Part shown: piece by piece, positions 1-5,980 of the stretch | How the letters are laid out: each line of letters starts with the position of its first letter | How positions within the stretch are numbered: the first letter of the stretch is position 1 | Assembly: GCA_014379275.1 (NCBI GenBank) | Contig: JACMMA010000884.1 | Coordinates: 1-6,473 of the forward strand | Length of the DNA: 6,473 nt | Origin: Armatimonadota bacterium | GTDB lineage: Bacteria; Armatimonadota; Armatimonadia; Armatimonadales; Armatimonadaceae | Reading direction: 5' to 3' | Notes under the pieces: generated by a model | The model's input: the letters and a program-made list of their open reading frames with translations, nothing else | Databases searched by the model: none | What the model was told of the DNA's origin: nothing | Translations under genes and position numbers: made by a program

Positions 1-66
1 ATTTTAGCAGAACGAAGTGAGAACCGTGTCGGCAATTATTGCGGAACGGAGTACGAAGTTGCGGGG

Positions 67-924
67 CTATCGCAGGTGTTGTCGCAGTTGTGAGGGTGTC
101 ATGCCGGTCACGCGGCGTACTTGTCGTGAGAGATGGGTCTGATCAGCGAAGCCGGAGCGATGCGCTACCTCAGCGACGGTCATTGCTGGGCTGTGTTGTA
201 GCCAGTGTCGCGCCCGATTTACCCGCTGCTCTAAAACATACTGGTGCGGAGAAAGGCCGACCGAGCGTTTGAAGGAACGTATGAAGTGATAGGTGCTTAT
301 ACCGGCAACCCCAGCCATGTCCGCGACCCGGATCTCCCGGTGTAAGTTCTCCTGCACGTATTCGGTGACCCGGCGGATCGCCCCCTTCCCCAGCCCGCCG
401 GCAGCCGCAGAGTGTTCCTCACGCATGAGAGGACGCGCGTTGAAGTGACGGAGCAGATGCACGGCGAGGTAGGAACCGAGGGCGTCCGTGGCTATCGTGT
501 CCGCCCACCGTGATTCCCGAACCTCCTGGTGGATTGCGGTCAGGAGGCGTAGCGTTTGCGGATCGGACAGGGCGGGACGCTCACACAGCTCGACGTCACT
601 GCGCTCCTTCCCCGTTTCCAGCGCGAGTCGCTCCAGCAGTGACCAGGACAGGTTGACATGTACCAGATGGACCGGCTCCTCCCATGTCCACAGATTCGCC
701 TCATAACCGGGATCGAGGCTCGCCTCTCCCCGCTTCAAGGCGGCTCGGGTATATCGGCTCCCGCGCCGCCGCCCCAGATCGAAACCCGGTCCCAGACAAA
801 GGGATACGAAGTGCCAGCCATACGGGATGACGGCAAGTTCGCCCGGTCGATGGTGCCGCTCCTTCACTTCCACAAAGCGCGGCAGAGTGACGGGGATAGG
901 AACCGTGTGATCGTCGGTTTGCAC
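67..924 (-). CDS. AraC-family transcriptional regulator
   Basis: This is a cytoplasmic DNA-binding regulator of unknown target. As a 285-residue product it has an N-terminal sensing region (about 1-165, with the PGELAVIPYGWHF pattern of cupin-like AraC sensors) and a C-terminal domain from about 180 with two helix-turn-helix units: the first around REIRVADMAGVAGISTYHFI and SFKRSVGLSPHQYV (195-230), the second around TVAEVAHRSGFADQTHLSRQ followed by VRRVTGMTPSQLR, matching the AraC/XylS signature. It ends in TAG. The start is uncertain. The frame stays open upstream through the terminator to an ATG at 1059 inside rpsI, which is implausible; GTG 924 is the first start after the terminator but has no visible ribosome binding site. 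It is probably transcribed separately from the ribosomal genes. Family is firm; start and ligand are not. Confidence 0.88.
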   Translation of the reverse strand: MQTDDHTVPIPVTLPRFVEVKERHHRPGELAVIPYGWHFVSLCLGPGFDLGRRRGSRYTRAALKRGEASLDPGYEANLWTWEEPVHLVHVNLSWSLLERLALETGKERSDVELCERPALSDPQTLRLLTAIHQEVRESRWADTIATDALGSYLAVHLLRHFNARPLMREEHSAAAGGLGKGAIRRVTEYVQENLHREIRVADMAGVAGISTYHFIRSFKRSVGLSPHQYVLEQRVNRARHWLQHSPAMTVAEVAHRSGFADQTHLSRQVRRVTGMTPSQLRQHLR

Positions 925-930
925 ATGTAA

Positions 931-967
931 ATAAACAAAAAGAGCAGGCAAAAGTGCCTGCTCTTTT
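931..967 (-). terminator. Intrinsic terminator of the ribosomal operon
   Basis: A perfect 13-bp stem pairs 955-967 with 938-950 around a 4-base loop (951-954). On the minus strand it is followed by TTTTTGTTTAT (941-931), a good U-tract. It sits 25 bases after the rpsI stop. In the plus direction the hairpin ends with only four T, so minus-strand termination is the main use. Confidence 0.92.
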
Positions 968-991
968 CCGGGGTAGTGTTCCAGAAACGAA

Positions 992-1387
992 TTAACGTTT
1001 GCTGAACTGGAATCCACGGCGCGCGCGTTTGCGTCCGTATTTTTTCGATTCCTTGACACGCGGGTCTCGGGTCAGGAAGCCGTTGCGGCGAAGCACCGGG
1101 CGCAGTTCCGGGTCGGCTTCGATCAGTGCCTTGGAAATGCCGTGACGCACCGCGCCCGCCTGGCCGGACACGCCACCGCCAAGTGCCTTCACCATAACGG
1201 TATAGCGACCTTCTGTCTGCGTCGCGCGAAACGGCTGCGAAAGCAACGCTTCGAGCGTAGCGCGGCGGAAGTATTCCTGCGCCGTGCGGTTGTTTACGGT
1301 AATCGTGCCGTCACCGGGCATCAGCCAAACTTTGGCAATGGCGTTCTTGCGTTTGCCGGTCCCGTAGTGTCGAGTTGTATCTGCCAT
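992..1387 (-). CDS. rpsI: 30S ribosomal protein S9 (uS9)
   Basis: S9 lies in the 30S head, and its C-terminal arm reaches the anticodon loop of P-site tRNA. The 131-residue product has YGTGKRKNAIAKVWL near the N-terminus, TVMVKALGGGVSGQAGAVRH, GISKALIEADPELRPVLR, and the basic ending KKYGRKRARRGFQFSKR with the universal terminal Ser-Lys-Arg. The start lies 3 bases after the rplM stop; AAGG 7 bases upstream and GGAGG further up are the ribosome binding candidates, both inside rplM. It is the last gene of the operon: an intrinsic terminator begins 25 bases after the stop. Confidence 0.98.
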   Translation of the reverse strand: MADTTRHYGTGKRKNAIAKVWLMPGDGTITVNNRTAQEYFRRATLEALLSQPFRATQTEGRYTVMVKALGGGVSGQAGAVRHGISKALIEADPELRPVLRRNGFLTRDPRVKESKKYGRKRARRGFQFSKR

Positions 1388-1390
1388 CGT

Positions 1391-1858
1391 TTAGCCTTGC
1401 GCCTCCGCGGTCGTCGTGGTGGCTGCCTTTCGTTTTTCCATCCCAATGATTTGCGCTTCGTGTGGATGCGTATCGCCCTTGTAAACACGCAATTTCTTCA
1501 GCATCGCGGCGCCGAGTTTGTTGTGCGGGAGCATACCCTTCACAGTGCGGTAGATCGCATATTCCGGTCGCTTTTCGAGCAACTCGCCCTTCGGGACCGA
1601 GCGGATACCGCCCGGATAAAGCGTGTGCCGGTAGATGGGTTCCATCGGCTTATTGTTGCCGGTGTAAACGGCGCGCCCCGCATTCAAAATAATGACGTGG
1701 TCGCCGGTATCGATATGGGGCGTGAAAATCGCCTTGTGTTTACCGCGCAAAAGTTTGGCGACATCTACACACAACCGACCGACCGATTTACCGGTAGCGT
1801 CAATTATATGCCAGTCGCGTACTACCTCCGCCGGTTTGGCGGAAAAAGTCTTATTCAT
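1391..1858 (-). CDS. rplM: 50S ribosomal protein L13 (uL13)
   Basis: L13 is an early-assembling large-subunit protein that binds 23S rRNA. The 155-residue product contains DWHIIDATGKSVGRLCVDVA, LLRGKHKAIFTPHIDTGDHV, the IYRHTLYPGGIRSVP block with the YPGG turn, and AIYRTVKGMLPHNKLG followed by LRVYKGDTHPHEAQ. The core corresponds to the usual length of about 142 residues; the extra residues are a C-terminal tail, GMEKRKAATTTTAEAQG, with a run of four threonines that looks disordered. It is paired with rpsI, 3 bases downstream, as in most bacteria. Confidence 0.98.
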   Translation of the reverse strand: MNKTFSAKPAEVVRDWHIIDATGKSVGRLCVDVAKLLRGKHKAIFTPHIDTGDHVIILNAGRAVYTGNNKPMEPIYRHTLYPGGIRSVPKGELLEKRPEYAIYRTVKGMLPHNKLGAAMLKKLRVYKGDTHPHEAQIIGMEKRKAATTTTAEAQG

Positions 1859-2677
1859 TTAGGCTTTCCTGTTATCTTTCTCCGTCCCGTCCGGCGCGGC
1901 GAATTCGCCATCTACCCCCGGTCGGGTAAAACGTATTCCATCATAATGTACGCGCATCAGGGTCAATCCCCGTGCGGGTGCGACAGCAGGACACTGCGTC
2001 CGGTCGCGGGCATCACGAACCCTTGCCACATCCGCCGGGCTGATCTTGCCCAGTCCGACCAGTTGCAAAGTCCCGATAAACGCTCTCACCTGTTGTCGCA
2101 GGAAAGCATTCCCGCGCACCGTTATCCGCAGGATCTCGCCCTGCTTCTCGACGGCGATCCGCTCGACGTTGCGTTTCGTCGAATTACCCGGCAAATCGGG
2201 TAACCCGAACGTCGCGAAATCATGCGAACCGGTCAATTCCGCCGCCGCCGCGTTCATCGCTTCCAAATCGAGCGGCGCATGCACATACCAGGCGAACCGC
2301 CCCATGAGCGCGGACGGGTCATCCCGGTTGAGTATCGTGTACCGGTATGTTCTCGCGGTCGCCGAAAAGCGTGCGTGAAACGAACCGTCTACGATCTCCG
2401 CATTTTTCACAGTCACGTCATTCGGCAGTTCACCGTTCAACGCCCAGCAGATCCGATGCGCCGGCACATGCCACCCGGTATCGAAATGAATCACCTGCCC
2501 GGTCGCATGGACTCCGGCATCCGTTCGCCCCGCCCCATGGACACGTGACTCGCTTCCCGCCATTTTGGCGATGGCTTTTTCGAGTGTGCCCTGCACTGTT
2601 CGGAATCCCTCGGCTTGCGCCTGGAACCCCGCGAACTCCGTACCGTCGTACTCAACCGTCAATCGGAAGCGGCGCAC
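1859..2677 (-). CDS. truA: tRNA pseudouridine(38-40) synthase TruA
   Basis: TruA converts uridines 38, 39 and 40 of the tRNA anticodon stem to pseudouridine. The 272-residue product has the N-terminal YDGTEFAGFQ block, the catalytic motif GAGRTDAGVHATGQVIHF with nucleophile Asp53, the FHARFSATARTYRYTI block, SHDFATFG, RGNAFLRQQVR and the closing CPAVAPARGLTLMRV motif. All key elements are intact. The start codon is GTG at 2677, chosen because it opens directly on the conserved RRFRLTVEYDG; it has no strong ribosome binding site, and with a 4-base gap after the rplQ stop it is probably translated by coupling. Its TAA stop abuts the rplM ATG with no gap. A C-terminal tail of about 20 residues after the last motif is variable in the family. 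Confidence 0.97.
   Translation of the reverse strand: MRRFRLTVEYDGTEFAGFQAQAEGFRTVQGTLEKAIAKMAGSESRVHGAGRTDAGVHATGQVIHFDTGWHVPAHRICWALNGELPNDVTVKNAEIVDGSFHARFSATARTYRYTILNRDDPSALMGRFAWYVHAPLDLEAMNAAAAELTGSHDFATFGLPDLPGNSTKRNVERIAVEKQGEILRITVRGNAFLRQQVRAFIGTLQLVGLGKISPADVARVRDARDRTQCPAVAPARGLTLMRVHYDGIRFTRPGVDGEFAAPDGTEKDNRKA
1865..1870 (-). promoter_or_regulatory. Ribosome binding site of rplM inside the end of truA
   Basis: AGGAAA on the minus strand lies within the last codons of truA, 6 bases before the rplM ATG. Since TAA (1861-1859) is followed directly by ATG (1858-1856), terminating ribosomes sit on the rplM start. There is therefore no room for a separate L13-type leader RNA ahead of rplM. 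Confidence 0.75.
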
Positions 2678-2681
2678 CGTG

Positions 2682-3056
2682 TTAATCCGTGACGAACTGG
2701 ATCATCACTATCGGCGCGGCATCTCCCCGGCGAACGCCGACGCGTGCCATGCGGGTGTAACCGCCCGGACGTTCCGTGAATTTCGGCGCGATCACGGTGA
2801 ACAATTCCTTGACGATGGACTCGTCATCCGAACTGTGTCCGCCGATTTGTGCGCGAACGATGCGGCGCGAGTTAACGGAATCGTCGTTCTTCGCGCGGGT
2901 GATCAACTTCTCGATCAGCGGGCGGATTTCTTTCGCCCGCGCCTCGGTTGTTTCTATCTGCTTGTAAATAATGATTGAGCGGAGCAACCCTTTGATGAGT
3001 GCTTGACGCTGATCCGACGGCAATCCAAACTGCCGTCCGCCAATACGGTGTCGCAT
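2682..3056 (-). CDS. rplQ: 50S ribosomal protein L17 (bL17)
   Basis: L17 is a large-subunit protein near the polypeptide exit tunnel. The 124-residue product starts MRHRIGGRQFGLPSDQRQAL and contains the family blocks IETTEARAKEIRPLIEKLIT, PKFTERPGGYTRMARVGVRR and GDAAPIVMIQFV, which ends near the TAA stop. Length is within the short L17 class and there is no long C-terminal extension. The middle segment DDSVNSRRIVRAQIGGHSSD is a little longer than in many homologues. It follows rpoA, as in most alpha operons, but across a 122-base gap occupied by an inverted repeat. Its stop is only 4 bases from the truA start. Confidence 0.97.
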   Translation of the reverse strand: MRHRIGGRQFGLPSDQRQALIKGLLRSIIIYKQIETTEARAKEIRPLIEKLITRAKNDDSVNSRRIVRAQIGGHSSDDESIVKELFTVIAPKFTERPGGYTRMARVGVRRGDAAPIVMIQFVTD

Positions 3057-3062
3057 TGTTTT

Positions 3063-3071
3063 CTTTCCTTT
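3063..3071 (-). promoter_or_regulatory. Ribosome binding site of rplQ
   Basis: AAAGGAAAG on the minus strand (3071-3063) has its AGGA core 9 bases before the rplQ ATG. It lies just beyond the inverted repeat at 3080-3172, so the hairpin leaves it accessible. Confidence 0.75.
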
Positions 3072-3079
3072 TTAATATG

Positions 3080-3172
3080 ACCACAGAGACACGGAGTTCA
3101 CAGAGACTGTAGAATATCCGAGGGTCCGAAAAATCAATTTTCTTCTCTCTGTAGACTCCGTGTCTCTGTGGT
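3080..3172. repeat. 27-bp inverted repeat between rpoA and rplQ
   Basis: The left arm at 3080-3106 and the right arm at 3146-3172 are reverse complements over 27 bases with two adjacent mismatches. The outer 18 bases are perfect: accacagagacacggagt (3080-3097) against actccgtgtctctgtggt (3155-3172). The 39-base centre has no coding capacity. The right arm ends 6 bases from the rpoA stop and the left arm begins 9 bases before the rplQ ribosome binding site, so the element fills almost the whole gap. As RNA it would form a long hairpin without a T-run. From memory, cacagagacac-type intergenic repeats recur in many copies in several environmental phyla; that is recollection, not a search result. 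Confidence 0.85.
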
Positions 3173-3178
3173 TAAATC

Positions 3179-4213
3179 CTACTCAGCGTCTTCTTCGTCA
3201 TCGTCATCGAAACCGTATTCGCCGTCACTGTCTTTCAGCGATAGCCCCAGTTCCGTCAGCTTTTCTTTCACTTCCGTCAGTGACTTCTTGCCGAAGTTTC
3301 GGATGTTCATCAAATCGACTTCCGAAATCTGCGTCAGTTCCCCGACGGTGAGTATGTTCGCCTTCTTCAGGCAGTTATAAGTACGGACCGAGAAATCCAG
3401 TTCCTCGATACGAGCATCCGGCGCATTGCCCGCCAGTATACCGCCGCCGACCAGCGAGGGCGAGAACCGACGACCGCCTTCCGGGAACTCCACGAAGCGC
3501 AGGAAGTAGTCGGACAACAACTGTGCGGCGCGGGAAACAGCTCGTGCCGGTTCGATCGTACCGTTCGTTGTGACTTCGATCGTCAGTCGCTCGTAGTCCG
3601 TGCGGTTACCGACGCGGGTCGGGTCCACGGTATAGTTCACCTTGCGGATCGGACCATAGGCTGCCGGCACCTGAATCTCACCGATGACCTCGGTACGATT
3701 CACGGATCGCTCGGGGATCACGTAACCGCGTCCCTTCTCGACTGTCAGTTCCATGTACAGGCTGGTCGCCTCGTCCGAGATCGTCGCGATGTAGCAGTCC
3801 GGGTTCGCGATCTCAATATCGGGCGGGCAGAGAACGTCCGCTCCGGTAATGCGACCGGCACCGCGCGCTTCGATTCGGACGACGTGCTTTCCGTCTTTCG
3901 CCGGAGTTTCCGTTAGCTCCTCATCTTCGTCATCGCCGCCCTCATAAATTTTAACAAACAGATTCTTCAGGTTCAGAAGAAGTTCCGTCGCATCCTCTTT
4001 AATGCCGGGGATCGTCTGGAACTCGTGCTGAACGCCATCAATTTTAACCGTGGTAATCGCTGCACCTTCGATGCTCGAAAGCAACACCCGTCGAAGCGAG
4101 TTCCCCAGTGTCACACCGAGTCCGGGCTCAAGCGGTTCAACAACAAACTTGCTGAAGGTCGCTCCCGATTCCAGAGTTTCAATGCGCGGCGTTACCGTTT
4201 CCATCACTGCCAT
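3179..4213 (-). CDS. rpoA: DNA-directed RNA polymerase subunit alpha
   Basis: Alpha dimerises to form the platform on which beta and beta' assemble; its C-terminal domain binds UP-element DNA and activators. The 344-residue product shows the N-terminal signature (EPLEPGLGVTLGNSLRRVLL, Arg41/Arg42), the dimer domain to about 240, a linker, and a complete C-terminal domain from about 270: R277-T-Y-N280-C-L-K283 corresponds to E. coli R265, N268 and K271, and NFGKKSLTEVKEKL carries the conserved DNA-contact turn. Two oddities appear: an acidic insert at about 91-109 (GGDDEDEELTETPAKDGKH) where relatives have a short turn, and an acidic tail, DSDGEYGFDDDDEEDAE. A start at Met4 (4204) is possible, but Met1 is closer to the ribosome binding site. 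The gaps on both sides contain hairpins. Confidence 0.98.
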   Translation of the reverse strand: MAVMETVTPRIETLESGATFSKFVVEPLEPGLGVTLGNSLRRVLLSSIEGAAITTVKIDGVQHEFQTIPGIKEDATELLLNLKNLFVKIYEGGDDEDEELTETPAKDGKHVVRIEARGAGRITGADVLCPPDIEIANPDCYIATISDEATSLYMELTVEKGRGYVIPERSVNRTEVIGEIQVPAAYGPIRKVNYTVDPTRVGNRTDYERLTIEVTTNGTIEPARAVSRAAQLLSDYFLRFVEFPEGGRRFSPSLVGGGILAGNAPDARIEELDFSVRTYNCLKKANILTVGELTQISEVDLMNIRNFGKKSLTEVKEKLTELGLSLKDSDGEYGFDDDDEEDAE

Positions 4214-4215
4214 AC

Positions 4216-4248
4216 GTGTTCTCTAAGTCCTTTCGCGGAAGGAGACAC
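4216..4248 (-). promoter_or_regulatory. Small hairpin over the rpoA ribosome binding site
   Basis: In the 103-base rpsD-rpoA gap the message has TCCTT (4243-4239) paired perfectly with AAGGA (4232-4228) across a 6-base loop, and GTGT (4248-4245) can pair with ACAC (4219-4216) outside it. AAGGA is the best Shine-Dalgarno candidate for rpoA, so the stem could tune alpha-subunit translation. The stem is short and its use is unproven. The rest of the gap (4249-4316) is G-rich on the message strand, with no clear terminator and no promoter I can support. Confidence 0.4.
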
Positions 4249-4316
4249 CTGCCGGGCGGCACCCGATTGCCCCGCCCCGTCTTTCCCGCTGTTCCCCAAA
4301 AACCCAACCGCAAACA

Positions 4317-4976
4317 TTAGCGAGAATAGAACTCGATGATGATCTGTTCTTGAACTTCGGAGTCTACCTCGTCGCGTTTCGGCGCAGCAATCACTTTCCC
4401 GGTGAATTGATTGTTATCCACGGAAAGCCACTGTGGGATGCGTGCCGCGCTACCCATCGCCGCTTGAATGGCGGGGATGCGTCGGGCATCTTCAACGACG
4501 GTGATAGTTTCGCCGGCACGTGTTTGATAGGACGGGATATCTACCTTCTTGTTGTTTACAAGGAAGTGACCGTGATTGACAAGCTGACGTGCCTGGGCAC
4601 GGGACGCGGCGAAGCCGAGCCGGTATACGACGTTGTCGAGGCGCATTTCCAGAAGTTGGAGCAGGTTTTCACCCGTAACGCCACGTCGACGCGTTGCTTC
4701 GGCGACGTAGTTGCGGAACGGTCCTTCCAGCACACGGTACATCTGGCGCATCTTCTGCTTTTCGCGCAGCTGAGAACCGTACGTAGTGACTTTCGCGGGA
4801 CGGCCTGTTTGACCATGCTGACCGGGGGGTTGGACGACGCCGCCATTCTGGCGACGCTCGACAGCGCATTTCTTGCTGTAGCATCGATCGCCTTTCAGAA
4901 ACAGTTTCTGACCGGCACGGCGACACTGGCGGCAACGTACGTCGCCGCTCACCGAGTTTGGTGCGGATTTACTCAT
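4317..4976 (-). CDS. rpsD: 30S ribosomal protein S4 (uS4), zinc-binding form
   Basis: S4 is a primary 16S rRNA binding protein that nucleates 30S body assembly, helps maintain decoding accuracy, and in many bacteria represses its own operon. The 219-residue product has four cysteines spaced for zinc at residues 15, 18, 32 and 37 (CRQC ... RCYSKKC), as in Thermus S4 and unlike the cysteine-free E. coli form. PPGQHG follows near 50-55, then the S4 RNA-binding domain from about 111 (MRLDNVVYRLGF, ARQLVNHGHFLVN, KVDIPSY), and the typical ending IIIEFYSR. The frame stays open upstream to a TTG at 5036, which would add 20 residues over the ribosome binding site; I chose ATG 4976. The N-terminus before the first cysteine is about six residues longer than in Thermus. 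Confidence 0.97.
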   Translation of the reverse strand: MSKSAPNSVSGDVRCRQCRRAGQKLFLKGDRCYSKKCAVERRQNGGVVQPPGQHGQTGRPAKVTTYGSQLREKQKMRQMYRVLEGPFRNYVAEATRRRGVTGENLLQLLEMRLDNVVYRLGFAASRAQARQLVNHGHFLVNNKKVDIPSYQTRAGETITVVEDARRIPAIQAAMGSAARIPQWLSVDNNQFTGKVIAAPKRDEVDSEVQEQIIIEFYSR

Positions 4977-4987
4977 AAAGCCTTTCT

Positions 4988-4994
4988 TCCTCCC
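4988..4994 (-). promoter_or_regulatory. Ribosome binding site deciding the rpsD start
   Basis: On the minus strand GGGAGGA at 4994-4988 lies 11 bases before the ATG at 4976, and a second purine run, GAAAGG (4986-4981), lies 4 bases before it. No such site precedes the alternative TTG at 5036. This fixes the S4 start at 4976. Confidence 0.8.
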
Positions 4995-5056
4995 TATCGC
5001 GGCAGTTTCAGCCGGTCCGATAGGTTTACGAAACAAATTGTTTCAAACACTAGTTG

Positions 5057-5163
5057 CTCCATCCCCCTATCTTGGGGGAGCCGGAGCGGCAGGATTTTGT
5101 CTGCCCGTAAATTTTCTCGCGTAAGAATTCCCTCCGACTCCCCCCATCGGGGGGTGGAGGGGG
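5057..5163. repeat. 107-bp inverted-repeat element with terminal hairpins, between rpsK and rpsD
   Basis: Two GC-rich hairpins flank a short AT-richer centre. Right hairpin: ccctcc (5130-5135), then cccccc (5140-5145) paired with gggggg (5149-5154), closed by ggaggg (5156-5161). Left hairpin: ctcc (5057-5060) with ggag (5083-5086) outside ccccc (5063-5067) and ggggg (5074-5078). The two are inverted copies: the reverse complement of the right one aligns with the left over CTCCA...CCCCC...GGGGGAG(C/T)CGGAG. A third stem pairs ggcag (5088-5092) with ctgcc (5101-5105). There is no coding capacity. It resembles a REP- or MITE-like mobile repeat, or a processing structure in the rpsK-rpsD message. 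No terminal T-run makes it a convincing terminator. Confidence 0.7.
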
Positions 5164-5171
5164 ATGCCGTC

Positions 5172-5579
5172 TCACACGCGGCGGCGTTTAGGGGCGCGGC
5201 AACCGTTGTGCGGTAGCGGCGTCACGTCGCGAATCAGACTCACTTCGAGGCCGACCTGTGCAAGAGCGCGGACCGCGGTCTCACGACCGGAGCCAGGTCC
5301 TTTGACATACGCTTCGACACGCTTTAAACCATGCTCCTGAGCGCGGCGTGCAGCGGCTTCGGCGGCAAGTTGCGCCGCAAACGGCGTGCCTTTTTTCGTG
5401 CCTTTGAAACCGACCTGCCCTGCCGACGACCAGGAAATTGTCTCACCCTTGACATCGGTCAGAGTAATAATCGTATTGTTGAACGTGCTGGAAATATGAG
5501 CGATGCCCTGCGCGATGTTTTTTCGCACCTTCGCCGCTTTTTGTCGTGCCGCTTGCGCGGCAGTAAGTTTACGTGCCAT
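5172..5579 (-). CDS. rpsK: 30S ribosomal protein S11 (uS11)
   Basis: S11 sits on the platform of the small subunit near the E site and binds 16S rRNA with S6 and S18. The 135-residue product has an Ala/Lys/Gln-rich N-terminal stretch of about 20 residues, then the family core: GIAHISSTFNNTIITLTDVK, the FKGTKKGTPFAAQLAAE helix, VKGPGSGRETAVRAL and the ending RDVTPLPHNGCRAPKRRRV. The stop is TGA. Start ATG is 15 bases downstream of the rpsM stop, and that stop forms part of a TAGGA Shine-Dalgarno-like sequence, so coupling with rpsM is likely. Downstream, the usual close join to rpsD is broken by a 195-base gap with an inverted-repeat element. Confidence 0.98.
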   Translation of the reverse strand: MARKLTAAQAARQKAAKVRKNIAQGIAHISSTFNNTIITLTDVKGETISWSSAGQVGFKGTKKGTPFAAQLAAEAAARRAQEHGLKRVEAYVKGPGSGRETAVRALAQVGLEVSLIRDVTPLPHNGCRAPKRRRV

Positions 5580-5594
5580 TAGTTGCTATCGATC

Positions 5595-5969
5595 CTATTT
5601 CTTTTTCTTCTTCGCGCCAACGGTGCGCTTAGGACCCTTGCGCGTCCGGGCGTTCGTCGAGGTGCGCTGACCGCGCACTGGTAAACCGCGGCGATGGCGG
5701 ATGCCTCGATACGATTGAATCTCTTGCAGACGGCGGATATTCATCGCGATCTGACGGCGCAGGTCACCTTCGACGCGATATTCGCGTTCGATGATCTCAC
5801 GCAGTCGTGCGACCTGCGCTTCCGTGAGTTCGGAAACGCGGGTTCGCAGATCAATCTCCGCTTGCCCCAGAATTACCCGACCGTTCGCCAACCCGATGCC
5901 GAAAATATCCGGCAATGCATACTCGACCCGCTTATCTCGCGGCAGGTCAACGCCCGCAATACGTGCCAT
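5595..5969 (-). CDS. rpsM: 30S ribosomal protein S13 (uS13)
   Basis: S13 lies in the head of the small subunit, contacts the 50S subunit through bridges B1a/B1b, and reaches the P-site tRNA with its basic tail. The 124-residue product starts MARIAGVDLPRDKRVEYALP and carries the conserved IFGIG turn, the SYRGIRHRRGLPVRGQRT segment and a C-terminal basic tail ending in five lysines. Length is typical. The ATG lies 11 bases after the rpmJ stop; the ribosome binding site AGGAAG (5982-5977) overlaps that TAG. In E. coli S4 represses the alpha operon at a pseudoknot ahead of rpsM; with an 11-base gap no comparable leader fits here, although a site inside rpmJ cannot be excluded. Confidence 0.98.
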   Translation of the reverse strand: MARIAGVDLPRDKRVEYALPDIFGIGLANGRVILGQAEIDLRTRVSELTEAQVARLREIIEREYRVEGDLRRQIAMNIRRLQEIQSYRGIRHRRGLPVRGQRTSTNARTRKGPKRTVGAKKKKK

Positions 5970-5980
5970 ATTCTAACTTC

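Noticed and set aside
1..66. Possible feature at the left edge
   Set aside because: Only a short near-palindrome (gcaat-t-attgc) and a repeated acgaagt are visible; no gene, promoter or terminator can be supported in 66 bases.
925..1059. ATG start for the AraC regulator inside rpsI
   Set aside because: Translation would have to cross the 13-bp terminator stem and overlap rpsI by 68 bases, and the added residues do not look like part of the family.
1142..2203. Long plus-strand open frame (353 codons)
   Set aside because: It lies antisense to rpsI, rplM and truA, all recognised by sequence; its translation resembles no family and it has no independent ribosome binding site. It is a shadow of codon bias.
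3080..3172. CRISPR-like or phage attachment interpretation of the repeat arms
   Set aside because: There are only two arms, in inverted orientation, with no spacer series, no cas genes and no integrase in the window.
4977..5036. Upstream TTG start for rpsD adding 20 residues
   Set aside because: The extra residues would be encoded over the strong ribosome binding site of the ATG at 4976, have no counterpart in S4, and the TTG has no site of its own.
5130..5161. GC hairpin after rpsK as an intrinsic terminator
   Set aside because: No T-run follows on the minus strand (the next bases are mixed, aattcttacg), and essential genes rpsD to rpsI lie downstream with no promoter I can point to.
4350..5216. 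Long plus-strand open frame (288 codons)
   Set aside because: It runs antisense to rpsD, across the inverted-repeat element, and into the end of rpsK. No domain is recognisable in the translation.
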